Shown: piece after piece, positions 7,724 to 15,960 of the stretch | Numbering within the stretch: position 1 is the first letter of the stretch | Layout: each line of letters begins with the position of its first letter | Source of the DNA: Zhongshania aliphaticivorans | GTDB lineage: Bacteria > Pseudomonadota > Gammaproteobacteria > Pseudomonadales > Spongiibacteraceae | Assembly: GCF_902705855.1 (NCBI RefSeq) | Contig: NZ_CACSIJ010000015.1 | Span: 7,501 to 50,615, forward strand | Direction of reading: 5' to 3' | DNA length: 43,115 bases | Made by a program: the position numbers and the translations under genes | The notes under the pieces: generated by a model | Seen by the model: the letters and a program-made list of their open reading frames with translations, nothing else | What the model was told of the DNA's origin: nothing | Database searches by the model: none

Positions 7724-9103
7724 CTACTTCGATGTAAGTTTAACCATCATCTTCGAATAGCCTTTTACAAAGTTAGACTGCACATACTCGGGCTCGCCAA
7801 CCACTTCGATTTTATCGAATCTCGCTAACAATTCTTCCCACAGTATACGTAACTGCAACTCAGCAAGACGATTACCCATACAGCGATGCACGCCAAAGCC
7901 AAAGGAAAGGTGGTTACGTGCGCCTTTACGATCCACGATAAACTCATCAGGCCGCTCAATCGCGCGCTCGTCTCTGTTGCCAGAGGCATACCACATTACG
8001 ACCTTGTCACCCTTTTTGATGGTTTTGCCATTTAGCTCTACATCCTGCTTCGCGATACGACGCATATACGCCAGCGGCGTTTGCCAGCGGATAATTTCTG
8101 ACACCATGTTCGGAATCAAGCTAGGATCGCTCTTCAGCTTAGCAAACTCGTCAGGGAAGCGATTCAAGGCAAGAACACCACCGGACATCGAGTTACGGGT
8201 GGTGTCATTACCACCAACAATTAAGAGAACTAAATTACCAAGGAACTCCATCGGCTTATTAATCAGATCCTTAGTATCTGGATTATTCTGTAACATACCG
8301 ATCAGATCAAAACCTACTTCGCCACCAGCAGCAATCTTTTCCTCTTTAACGCGCCAAAGTTGAGAAAAATGCTTGGCCATATCCCTCATGCCCTCGAACA
8401 GCTCGTCGGTATTGGTCGAGCCGCCAGTCATCTCGGCACCGCCGCCAGCCAAATCTGACCAATAAACAAGTTTTCGACGCTCCTCGTAAGGGAAGTCCAG
8501 CAGTGTTGCTAGCATTCTGGCAGTCAGCTCGATAGAGACATCCTCTACCCAGTCAAACGGCGTATCTAGCGGCAGCTGATCTAGGACCTCTTGAGTACGA
8601 CTGCGAATCAGACCCTCCATTTCTTTGAGATTCTTCGGTGCCACAACACCCTGCACAGCTTGACGCTGCACATCGTGCTTAGGTGGATCCATGGCGATAA
8701 ACATCTCAAGTGCGAGCTCTTTCGGCGTAGCGCCGATAATGATAAACGGTTCGGCAGAAAAGAGGTCGTGATGTTTATCTACAAAAACAATGTCGTCATA
8801 ACGCGTGATCGACCAAAACGGTCCGAATGGACTTTTTTTCTGATAATGAACTGGGCATTCATCGCGCAATCGCTTGAAATACGACTCCCAACGATTTTGC
8901 TTAAACAGAAATGGATTACTAACGTCAATCTCGTCGATCGCCAGCGTTGACACTTCAGGAACAGGTGCTTCTACAAACTCCGGGAATTTAGTGTACATAC
9001 CTAGCTTATTTTTAGCTTTGTACAGCATATGACCGGCCTTAATTTGCAAGTGCATTGGAACACTAGCAGCACCTTTTTCAGCTACCAAATCAACAATTTT
9101 CAT
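7724..9103 (-). CDS. Cytochrome P450 of the CYP153 family, terminal alkane/fatty-acid hydroxylase
   Basis: A soluble P450 (459 residues) that should hydroxylate the terminal methyl group of alkanes or fatty acids using electrons from a 2Fe-2S ferredoxin. The haem ligand is Cys408 in FGFGVHRCMGNR; the oxygen-activating I-helix is GGNDTTRNS (297-305); the ExxR pair is Glu336/Arg339. Long stretches are those of CYP153: FIAMDPPKHDVQRQAVQGVV, ELTARMLATLLDFPYEER, RWQTPLAYMRRIAKQDVEL. It resembles the Marinobacter CYP153A type, including a roughly 55-residue N-terminal extension before the EIDVSNPFLF block, more than the shorter Mycobacterium CYP153A6. The ferredoxin gene lies 44 bp upstream in the same operon; no ferredoxin reductase is in the window. 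Chain length and exact substrate cannot be read from sequence. Confidence 0.95.
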   Translation of the reverse strand: MKIVDLVAEKGAASVPMHLQIKAGHMLYKAKNKLGMYTKFPEFVEAPVPEVSTLAIDEIDVSNPFLFKQNRWESYFKRLRDECPVHYQKKSPFGPFWSITRYDDIVFVDKHHDLFSAEPFIIIGATPKELALEMFIAMDPPKHDVQRQAVQGVVAPKNLKEMEGLIRSRTQEVLDQLPLDTPFDWVEDVSIELTARMLATLLDFPYEERRKLVYWSDLAGGGAEMTGGSTNTDELFEGMRDMAKHFSQLWRVKEEKIAAGGEVGFDLIGMLQNNPDTKDLINKPMEFLGNLVLLIVGGNDTTRNSMSGGVLALNRFPDEFAKLKSDPSLIPNMVSEIIRWQTPLAYMRRIAKQDVELNGKTIKKGDKVVMWYASGNRDERAIERPDEFIVDRKGARNHLSFGFGVHRCMGNRLAELQLRILWEELLARFDKIEVVGEPEYVQSNFVKGYSKMMVKLTSK

Positions 9104-9147
9104 AAACCATCCCCTTTTCGCATATTTCGTTAAGTATTATTCTTTTT

Positions 9148-9468
9148 TTACATTTGAAACTCAGGCAGGCGCGCAATCATGCCATTCATCGCATCCGTGG
9201 TGATGATTTGGCAAGCAAGCCTAGAAGTATCACTACGCTCAGGCGTAAGATCTAGCATTTGTAATTCATCTTCGGTTGCATTGCCTGTCACATTAAAAGT
9301 TGCGCCTTCAACAATGACATGACAGGTACCGCATGCACACACACCGCCACAATCAGCGTCAATACCAGGAATCCCATTATCCAAAGCAATTTGCATCAAG
9401 GATTTCCCTGCCTCAATATCTACCACATGTTCCGTACCATTGTGTTCAATAAAAGTAATACTTCCCAT
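9148..9468 (-). CDS. 2Fe-2S ferredoxin, redox partner of CYP153
   Basis: A 106-residue ferredoxin of the adrenodoxin/putidaredoxin class, which passes single electrons from an NADH-ferredoxin reductase to a P450. The cluster ligands are Cys40, Cys46, Cys49 and Cys86; Cys44 is an extra non-ligand. The spacing C-x5-C-x2-C-x36-C is that of P450 ferredoxins. The start has a strong ribosome binding site (GGAGAG on the minus strand, five bases before the ATG). It sits just upstream of CYP153 on the same strand with 44 bp between, so the two are co-transcribed and presumably a functional pair. Confidence 0.95.
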   Translation of the reverse strand: MGSITFIEHNGTEHVVDIEAGKSLMQIALDNGIPGIDADCGGVCACGTCHVIVEGATFNVTGNATEDELQMLDLTPERSDTSRLACQIITTDAMNGMIARLPEFQM

Positions 9469-9617
9469 AACGCTCTCCTTCGTGAAACTGCTTTACCCAC
9501 TTACTTTTTCATTAATGCATTTTTATACATAGCAAATTCGTTATCACAGTTTCACGATAACAATATTATTAAATAACTCGATATATTTAATATCTTTATT
9601 TACAACCTAATTAATTA
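9469..9617. promoter_or_regulatory. Leader between TonB receptor and ferredoxin with inverted repeats
   Basis: A perfect 10-bp inverted repeat, CGTGAAACTG at 9481-9490 and CAGTTTCACG at 9547-9556, is separated by 56 bp. The right arm lies inside a second pair, GTTATC (9540-9545) and GATAAC (9556-9561). No T run follows, so this is not a simple terminator. It may be a regulator site or an mRNA structure that sets ferredoxin-CYP153 expression apart from the receptor gene. Function inferred. Confidence 0.45.
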
Positions 9618-12143
9618 TTAAAACTTATACGTTGCATCTACGCCAAATGTTCTCGGCGGACCTTCTTGAAAATAATCAAATCCGAAACCAGCCTGAAGAT
9701 TAATTGCATATCCATCATACTCTTCATATGCAAGATTTTTGGCCCAGATAGACACCGAGTAATCCTCATTAATTCCACGCCAGGTCAAACGTGTATTCAC
9801 TAGCGTATAAGCGTCCTGCTTAATATTTTCATATCCACCTTTATCATTATAAGCGCTGTACCACTGCTTATCCTGATAATTAGCGTTAACATTCCAGTTT
9901 ATATATCCACTGTCTCCACTGTAGATTTCATAATCTATAGAAATGTTTCCACTTATTTTTGGCGCTGATATTAACTCATTTCCAGAAAGATCAATTTCAT
10001 CATTCGGATTATTAAGCGTTTCCGTGTTTGACAATGAAAGCTCGGTATATTCAGTATCAAGATAGCCAAGCCCCATCATAAACATTAATTTTTCAGTTGC
10101 GGCAAACATAATTTCAGCTTCTAAACCGGCTATTTGTGAGCCACCAGCATTTTCCAGAAAGTTCGATACACCGACCACATTAATAAACTGCTGGTCTTTA
10201 TAGTCATATAAAAATGCCGCTGCATTAACACGAGCACGCTGATCGTAAAAGTCTGATTTAAACCCTATTTCGTAAGCATCAATATACTCAGGCCTTGCAT
10301 AAGCTTCGTCGAAATCACGCTCTCTATAATAAACACCACCATTAAAGTTACCTGATCGGAAGCCCTTGCTATAGCTTGCATACATCATAAAATCGTCATT
10401 GAAACGGTAATCTATACCAATCTTACCGGTAAGCTCCTGTTCTTTTGCCGACATAGGCTCCGAAGAATCTGTCGTATATGCACCATGGGTATACCCAATC
10501 TCTCCCGTCTCAAAGAGATCTTCGAGTGTAGTTTCCCCAGTGAGTAAATTCTGAAGAAATAGATCGATCTCAACAATACCTGCGTCACCACCGAGATTAA
10601 GCGGTATAAAGGGTTCATCATGTCGAGTAGTATTCCCCGGAACATATGTTCCTCGCGGACTACCATCGTATCCCTCTCTAGAAATATTGAGGTAGGTAAG
10701 ATCAATTTCATCCACCGTGTAGCGAATACCAAAATCAATACCAAAATCGGCACTTATATCAAAACGAAATTGCGCATACGCCGCATAACTCGTCTTATCA
10801 GTAACCATCTTTTGATCAAGCTGACCAAAATCTAGCAAGTACGGGTAGTAACCAGTAGCCCCAGGGTATGTAATCGCAACTCGCACGTCCGGTGGAGTTC
10901 CATAAATCGCATACTCATTATGCATATCCATTTCTTCTTCTGCATAATAAATACCGCCGATGAAATTAATCATGCCATCGTAATTACTAGAAACTCTAAA
11001 GTCCTGACTAAACGCCTCAGTATCTACAGCCCAACGAATCTCAAGCAATTCTTCTGGCGACCCGTCAGTATTCTGCTGCTGAGCGTAGTCAGAAATACTC
11101 ACTGAAGTGATACTTGTAAAGGTGTGGTATTCACCAAGATACTCCAGCTTATTAACTAGCATGTCAGAGTTAACAATTAAAGGACCGGTGAAATTATCTT
11201 CGACCTCATGACTTCCCAGATTTTGGGACGACGCGGAGTATCCAGTGTTATCCATATACCCGCTGCTTGCATCCCCCTGAAGTAAAGCACCACTAACAAC
11301 ACCACCTACTGCACCAAAAAGGCCAGCTCCGCCATTATTAAGATCCCCACGCGGCTCATTCCTAGACGCATTTGCCATTGAATCATTTTGACCATGGGTT
11401 AACTTAAGTACATTATTTAAATTTTCAGATATCTGCCAATTCAGTGTTAAACGCAAACCTTGGAAATCAATGGACGATAAATTTGGACCACCAGAACGGT
11501 TTTCGGTATAACCACTATTCCGAGAAAATGAATATGCGGCACGCACTGCTAGAGTTTCATCTATTAACGTACCCTCAACCCCTAAATCACCGACTCGTGA
11601 ATCATAATTCCCCGCACCCAACTTGGCATTCACATGAAAGCCGTCGTCAATTATTGGGGTTTTAGTAATGATATTGATTGCACCACCAGTAGTATTTTTA
11701 CCATACAATGTACCTTGAGGGCCGCGCAAAACCTCTAGTCGCTCAACATCAAAAAAGTTCATACCATGAGTATATACCGGTCCCATATATGACTCGTCGG
11801 AGTAAACGCCAATAGGACTTGCCTGGTTAGAGCTGTAATCCGACATGCTGACACCGCGAATCGCAAAGATCGGTTGGACGTCACCAAAGGGACCACTAAC
11901 CTGCATATTGGGTACTTGCGCAGATATATCATTTGCACTCGCGAAACCGAATTTTTCTAACGAATCAGAAGTCATACCGGTAATCGCAACAGGAGTATCC
12001 TGGGTACTCTCCGAGCGCTTCTGCCCCGTAACAATCACTTCCTCGAGCATTGGCGCGGCCAACGAAGTCATTGGTATATAACTTAGACTAGCTAAAGATG
12101 CACCTAACGTGATCTTTTTTAAGTAACTCTGAGATATGCGCAT
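9618..12143 (-). CDS. TonB-dependent outer-membrane receptor
   Basis: An 841-residue outer-membrane receptor with a signal peptide (about 1-29, cleaved after SLAA), a TonB box (EEVIVTGQKR at about 34-43), a plug domain with VERLEVLRGPQGTLYGKNTT, a 22-strand barrel, and a C-terminal strand ending in YKF as the BAM signal. It resembles receptors found in catabolic loci for hydrophobic substrates more than classical siderophore receptors. The position at the head of the ferredoxin-CYP153 gene run, divergent from aldehyde and alcohol dehydrogenases, suggests uptake of the CYP153 substrate or a related lipid. The transported molecule cannot be inferred from sequence alone. The coding region looks clearly AT-richer than ilvC or acs. 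Confidence 0.93.
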   Translation of the reverse strand: MRISQSYLKKITLGASLASLSYIPMTSLAAPMLEEVIVTGQKRSESTQDTPVAITGMTSDSLEKFGFASANDISAQVPNMQVSGPFGDVQPIFAIRGVSMSDYSSNQASPIGVYSDESYMGPVYTHGMNFFDVERLEVLRGPQGTLYGKNTTGGAINIITKTPIIDDGFHVNAKLGAGNYDSRVGDLGVEGTLIDETLAVRAAYSFSRNSGYTENRSGGPNLSSIDFQGLRLTLNWQISENLNNVLKLTHGQNDSMANASRNEPRGDLNNGGAGLFGAVGGVVSGALLQGDASSGYMDNTGYSASSQNLGSHEVEDNFTGPLIVNSDMLVNKLEYLGEYHTFTSITSVSISDYAQQQNTDGSPEELLEIRWAVDTEAFSQDFRVSSNYDGMINFIGGIYYAEEEMDMHNEYAIYGTPPDVRVAITYPGATGYYPYLLDFGQLDQKMVTDKTSYAAYAQFRFDISADFGIDFGIRYTVDEIDLTYLNISREGYDGSPRGTYVPGNTTRHDEPFIPLNLGGDAGIVEIDLFLQNLLTGETTLEDLFETGEIGYTHGAYTTDSSEPMSAKEQELTGKIGIDYRFNDDFMMYASYSKGFRSGNFNGGVYYRERDFDEAYARPEYIDAYEIGFKSDFYDQRARVNAAAFLYDYKDQQFINVVGVSNFLENAGGSQIAGLEAEIMFAATEKLMFMMGLGYLDTEYTELSLSNTETLNNPNDEIDLSGNELISAPKISGNISIDYEIYSGDSGYINWNVNANYQDKQWYSAYNDKGGYENIKQDAYTLVNTRLTWRGINEDYSVSIWAKNLAYEEYDGYAINLQAGFGFDYFQEGPPRTFGVDATYKF

Positions 12144-12424
12144 TTAATTATTATCCCCTCTAACACTATCGATTAATCGCACATAATCCACCAAAAGCAA
12201 TCTCACGTCTTTTCCGATGCGGACAACTTTTTGGCAAATTAGGACAGCCGCATTGGCAATTCTCAAATGACAAAAAAACGTCCTAAAAAGCCAATACCAA
12301 TCAACACTAAACATCAATAATCAGTTCAAACAAATAAACAAATAAACAAATAAACAAATAAATAAATAAATAAATAAATAAATAAAACATTTATATCCAT
12401 ACAGACCAACATCAAGGACATTAA
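12144..12424. promoter_or_regulatory. Divergent promoter region of the receptor/CYP153 and dehydrogenase genes
   Basis: The 281-bp region holds three TTGGC half-sites. TTGGCAAATTAGGACA (12231-12246) faces a near-identical sequence on the other strand, TTGGCTTTTTAGGACG (12279-12294 read on minus), giving the shared pattern TTGGC-N3-TTAGGAC. A further TTGGCAA on the plus strand starts at 12253, 22 bp after the first. Such spacing fits AraC-family operators, and one of the two flanking AraC regulators is the likely ligand. The plus-strand gene has AAGGA at 12414-12418 before its ATG at 12425. A tetranucleotide tract (12331-12386) lies between operators and start. Confidence 0.55.
12331..12386. 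repeat. Tetranucleotide microsatellite, (CAAATAAA)4 then (TAAA)6
   Basis: Four perfect copies of the octamer CAAATAAA (12331-12362) run directly into six copies of TAAA (12363-12386): 14 tetranucleotides in register with no interruption, in the 5' leader of the aldehyde dehydrogenase gene. Tracts of this type change length by slipped-strand mispairing. Confidence 0.95.
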
Positions 12425-13945
12425 ATGAACAACGCCCATGAATTACCGCTTTATCATCACATCATTAACGGCGATATAGTAAAGCCAAACTCTGGTCACT
12501 ATATTGACGTGCATTGTCCTGCCACAGGCAATCTAATAGCGAAAACCGCCGATGGCGATGCGACCGATGTAGACCTCGCGGTAAACGCAGCCAGCCGTGC
12601 ATTGAAAAGTACAGATTGGCGCAATATTAGCGTAACCGCGCGTTCCAAATTGCTGTATCAAATCGGTAACACGGTATTAGCGAATGCCCAAGAGCTAGCT
12701 ATTCTAGAGGTTCAAGCCTCCGGCGGAACGATCAAGCGGGTAATGGGACTAGATATCTTGGCCATCGCCGATTTATTTTTCACTCTTGCCGAGTCCATCA
12801 AAAACTACCCATTTATCGAAAACCTTCCACCAAAAATTTTGCCAGAACAAGTTCATACCATGGTGGTAAAAGAACCTGTTGGCGTCTGCGGCATTATTAC
12901 TGCGTGGAACTTTCCGCTCCTTTTGCTTTCCTGGAAAATCGCCCCGGCTTTGGCCGCGGGTAACACCGTAGTCGTAAAAGCATCGGAATTAACACCAACA
13001 TCGACATTTCGTTTAATTGAGTTAATAAATCAATTTTTACCGGCAGGTGTGTTGAATCTAGTAAGTGGTACAGGCATAAACGTGGGTGACGCGCTGGTCA
13101 AACACCCCAAAGTAAATAAAATATCTTTCACAGGCTCCACTCAAACAGGTAGAAACATTCAAGTTGCAGCAGCCGCCACGCTAAAGCGAGTCACCCTTGA
13201 GCTCGGTGGTAAAGGGGCAGCTATCGTAATGCCTGACGCCAATATCGACTTGGTCGCACATGGCGCACTGTTCGGCATCATGATGAACTCTGGGCAGGCG
13301 TGTGAATCAGCTAGTCGACTAATTGTCCATGTCGATATTCACGATGAACTCATCGCCAAAATGAAGACCCTAGCCGAGAAAATAGTTGTCGGCAATCCAC
13401 TCGACCCTGCAACTGGCATGGGCCCTATTGTTTCCGAGCAACAGTTTAATCGAATTGAAGCCTATCTTAGGTCAGCGCAAGAGCAAGGCGCCCACATCAT
13501 TACCGGAGGAAAGCGCAAGATTGTCGCGGGCTTCGAAAATGGCTATTTCCTTGAGCCAACTATTCTCAGCAATTGCCAGAACGACATGAAACACGCCTGT
13601 GAAGAAATCTTCGGGCCAGTAGTGTCGATCATAAAATTTACCGAGCTCGACGAAGCCATAAACATCGCAAACGATTCAATATACGGGCTATCGGCCGGCA
13701 TCTGGACCGAGGACATCATTGGCGCCCAAGCCGTTGCTCGGCAACTCGAGGCAGGCTCAGTTTGGATAAATGACTGGCACATGATGCGGACCGACGCACC
13801 ATTTGGCGGCATGAAGCAAAGCGGCTATGGCCGGGAAATGAGTCACAACAGCCTGAACTCGTATACCGAACTGAAGTCCATTTCGACAGCGTTTGAACGC
13901 GACCCTAGGAAAAAATCAACTTACCACTTGGTCCATACATTTTAA
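12425..13945 (+). CDS. Aldehyde dehydrogenase (NAD(P)-dependent)
   Basis: Oxidises an aldehyde to the carboxylic acid. The 506-residue protein has the standard ALDH fold: TAWNFPLLLLSWKIAPALAA cofactor region, FTGSTQTGR loop, general base Glu259 in LELGGKG, catalytic nucleophile Cys293 in NSGQACESASR (34 residues apart, as in human ALDH2), and EEIFGPVVSI near the end. The start ATG follows AAGGA by 6 bases. It is divergent from the receptor/CYP153 genes and 48 bp upstream of the alcohol dehydrogenase, so it most likely oxidises the fatty aldehyde made from the CYP153 alcohol. The substrate is inferred from context only. Confidence 0.93.
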   Translation: MNNAHELPLYHHIINGDIVKPNSGHYIDVHCPATGNLIAKTADGDATDVDLAVNAASRALKSTDWRNISVTARSKLLYQIGNTVLANAQELAILEVQASGGTIKRVMGLDILAIADLFFTLAESIKNYPFIENLPPKILPEQVHTMVVKEPVGVCGIITAWNFPLLLLSWKIAPALAAGNTVVVKASELTPTSTFRLIELINQFLPAGVLNLVSGTGINVGDALVKHPKVNKISFTGSTQTGRNIQVAAAATLKRVTLELGGKGAAIVMPDANIDLVAHGALFGIMMNSGQACESASRLIVHVDIHDELIAKMKTLAEKIVVGNPLDPATGMGPIVSEQQFNRIEAYLRSAQEQGAHIITGGKRKIVAGFENGYFLEPTILSNCQNDMKHACEEIFGPVVSIIKFTELDEAINIANDSIYGLSAGIWTEDIIGAQAVARQLEAGSVWINDWHMMRTDAPFGGMKQSGYGREMSHNSLNSYTELKSISTAFERDPRKKSTYHLVHTF

Positions 13946-13993
13946 GGTCGGCGACCCAGCTAATTGAACGCTAATTATTAATAGGATACCAGC

Positions 13994-15184
13994 ATGTCTA
14001 GCTCACATTACTATCAGTACAATATGCGCAGCACGATTCATTGCGCCGCAGGCTCCGTTATTCGCATTCCAGCACTATTTGAAGGCATGGGTGCCAAAAG
14101 AGTTGTGCTATTTAGCGATATTGGCCTCGAACAGGCCGGCATTGTAGACCAAATAAAAGCAGTATTCGCAAGCTGCTCTAGCAATAAAGCCGTGCTAGTA
14201 GGCGTTTATACCGGCATAAGCCAAGACGCAGCCTGCCAATCCGTAAACGCTGCAACTGCTTATGCTAGGTCCGTGGCGGCCGATGCCATTCTGGCAGTGG
14301 GTGGCGGCAGTGTTCTAGATGCCTCAAAAGGCGTCAAATACTCCCTTCAACACGGGGCAACAGATATCGCCGACTTACTTCAAAGCGGGATTAAAATTGA
14401 TGCATGGCCAAGCTGCCAGCACTCGGGGATCCCTCATATCGGCGTACCTACCACTGCTGGCACAGGAGCAGAGGTTTCACCAGTAGCGGTGTTCTACAAT
14501 GAAGCCTTAGGTATTAAAACCAACCTTGTCGCGCCTTTTCTAGAGCCCGACATGGCGGTACTAGACGGGAATCTGTGCTTAGGACTACCGGACTTCCTCA
14601 CCGCTGCAACAGGAATGGATGCTCTAACACACGCACTGGAGGCTGTCGCCTCGCCAACTGCGAATGCCATGACAGATGCTCACGCATTTCATGCCGCACA
14701 AATGATTGTCGAAAATTTGCCCAAGGTAATCGATAATGGCAAGGACGTGGTTGCGCGCTCAAATATGTTACAAGCGAGCAGCCTAGCAATCGACGCCTTC
14801 GGCGGTAGCCTAAACGCAATCCCCATTCACAACTGCGCCCACGCATTCGGCGGCATGTTCCACATCCCCCACGGCGACGCCAATGCCGCGCTCCTTCCCG
14901 TCGTGATGGAAGCATGCCCTGAATTTTATGCAGGCAAAGGGCAGCGGCTCGCCAAAGCACTCAATCTTTCTCAAAATGGTAGTGACCAAGAACTATTGGG
15001 CAATTGCATTAAATTCTTAATAGACTTCCAACAGCGCATAGGCTGTACAACCAACTTTAAACGCTGGGAGGTCAACCAAGATAAGCAAGATGCTATTTAC
15101 CATGCGATTGCATCTGACCCTGCCGCAATGTTTTACAGTATATCCCCTGCCGCAATGGCTAAAATAGTTCACGCGGTATGCTGA
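13994..15184 (+). CDS. Iron-containing (group III) alcohol dehydrogenase
   Basis: A 396-residue alcohol dehydrogenase of the iron-dependent family. It shows the NAD-binding GGGSVLDASKG (about 102-112), PTTAGTGAEVSPVAVF, the metal-binding region MDALTHALEAVAS (His near 213), and HNCAHAFGGMFHIPHGDANA with the remaining metal histidines. It probably turns a primary alcohol from the CYP153 reaction into an aldehyde for the dehydrogenase encoded upstream. The two genes read in the same direction, and a weak AGGA motif precedes the ATG. A leaky hairpin follows, before the small secreted-protein gene. Confidence 0.92.
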   Translation: MSSSHYYQYNMRSTIHCAAGSVIRIPALFEGMGAKRVVLFSDIGLEQAGIVDQIKAVFASCSSNKAVLVGVYTGISQDAACQSVNAATAYARSVAADAILAVGGGSVLDASKGVKYSLQHGATDIADLLQSGIKIDAWPSCQHSGIPHIGVPTTAGTGAEVSPVAVFYNEALGIKTNLVAPFLEPDMAVLDGNLCLGLPDFLTAATGMDALTHALEAVASPTANAMTDAHAFHAAQMIVENLPKVIDNGKDVVARSNMLQASSLAIDAFGGSLNAIPIHNCAHAFGGMFHIPHGDANAALLPVVMEACPEFYAGKGQRLAKALNLSQNGSDQELLGNCIKFLIDFQQRIGCTTNFKRWEVNQDKQDAIYHAIASDPAAMFYSISPAAMAKIVHAVC

Positions 15185-15198
15185 AGGGGATTAATTAA

Positions 15199-15226
15199 TA
15201 AAGCGTAATACGGGATGTATTAGCTT
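15199..15226 (+). terminator. Weak hairpin after the alcohol dehydrogenase
   Basis: AAGC(G)TAATAC and GTATTAGCTT pair with one bulged G around a 5-nt loop, followed by only three T. A second small hairpin GAGCA/TGCTC follows at about 15232-15245. This may be an attenuating or RNA-processing structure that separates the dehydrogenases from the secreted-protein gene. Confidence 0.4.
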
Positions 15227-15280
15227 TCCCTGAGCATGGATGCTCGTAAAAACTTGTAACTTTCGATACCGGAGAAAACA

Positions 15281-15706
15281 ATGTTAAATAAACTACTTCC
15301 GTACTCCACTTTAGCCGCAGTGCTACTTACCGCACCATCATTTGTAAGCGCCCAAAGCTTAGGTCCGCTTCAGGGTATTACCGACACATTGGGGAGCCTA
15401 AGCGGGGGATTAGTGGTGACGCTAGTTGACCCACTCCAAGCAACCACCGCAGCCATTGGGTTAAATTCGTCACCGCTATTCAATATACTGCCAAATAATC
15501 CATTACTAATCACTTATGATGTTCTATTAAAAGGGCCGGAAAATACTATCGTTATCAGCGATCTACTACAGGGCAACCTAATCATAAATAACGTTCTCTC
15601 CGGATTACCTGGTGGCGATGTAATACAGGCGACTTACAGTGAAAATTTAAAGCCATTTATTCCAACCCTTCCCCTAATCGATGGGCTGATTAATTCACAA
15701 CTTTAA
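15281..15706 (+). CDS. Small secreted protein of unknown function in the CYP153 block
   Basis: I do not recognise this 141-residue protein. It has a clear signal peptide (about 1-24, ending FVSA before QSLG), so it is periplasmic or exported. The mature part of about 117 residues lacks cysteine, is rich in Leu, Gly, Pro, Asn and Ile, and has alternating hydrophobic/small-residue stretches (GSLSGGLVVTLVDPLQ, NPLLITYDVLLKG, SDLLQGNLIINNVLSGLPGG), without membrane helices. GGAG at 15271-15274 supports the ATG. It follows the dehydrogenases on the same strand and precedes the second AraC gene, so a role in handling the hydrophobic substrate outside the cytoplasm is possible but unproven. Confidence 0.75.
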   Translation: MLNKLLPYSTLAAVLLTAPSFVSAQSLGPLQGITDTLGSLSGGLVVTLVDPLQATTAAIGLNSSPLFNILPNNPLLITYDVLLKGPENTIVISDLLQGNLIINNVLSGLPGGDVIQATYSENLKPFIPTLPLIDGLINSQL

Positions 15707-15720
15707 AACACCTTTCACCG

Positions 15721-15742
15721 CTCGCCCTTAAATGCGGGCGAG
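15721..15742 (+). terminator. GC-rich hairpin after the secreted-protein gene
   Basis: CTCGCCC (15721-15727) and GGGCGAG (15736-15742) form a perfect 7-bp stem with an 8-nt loop, 14 bp after the stop codon. The downstream sequence lacks a T run, so termination would need another factor. The rest of the 254 bp up to the AraC gene shows no further structure that I can support. Confidence 0.5.
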
Positions 15743-15960
15743 TGTTCCCGCGCTATATTTAGTTCGTCATACAGTAGCCCCCCGAAACCAATATAAACAA
15801 ACAGCACCAAAGCAGCCGTGCAGACAATGGGTAGCTCCCCCGCCTACACCGAAGTGCCACTCATTCCCTGAGTAGGAAACTCTGCATATTCTTGCTATGC
15901 TCCGAGCAGATCAAAAACGTACCCACAACGATAACAATACCTATATACCTGTGAGACTCA

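Noticed and set aside
12331-12386. The repeat tract as a CRISPR array or plasmid iteron
   Set aside because: Units are 4-8 bp with no spacers and no Cas or Rep gene; it is a simple-sequence repeat.
14598-14960. 120-codon minus-strand frame within the alcohol dehydrogenase
   Set aside because: Arg-rich shadow of the plus-strand dehydrogenase motifs.
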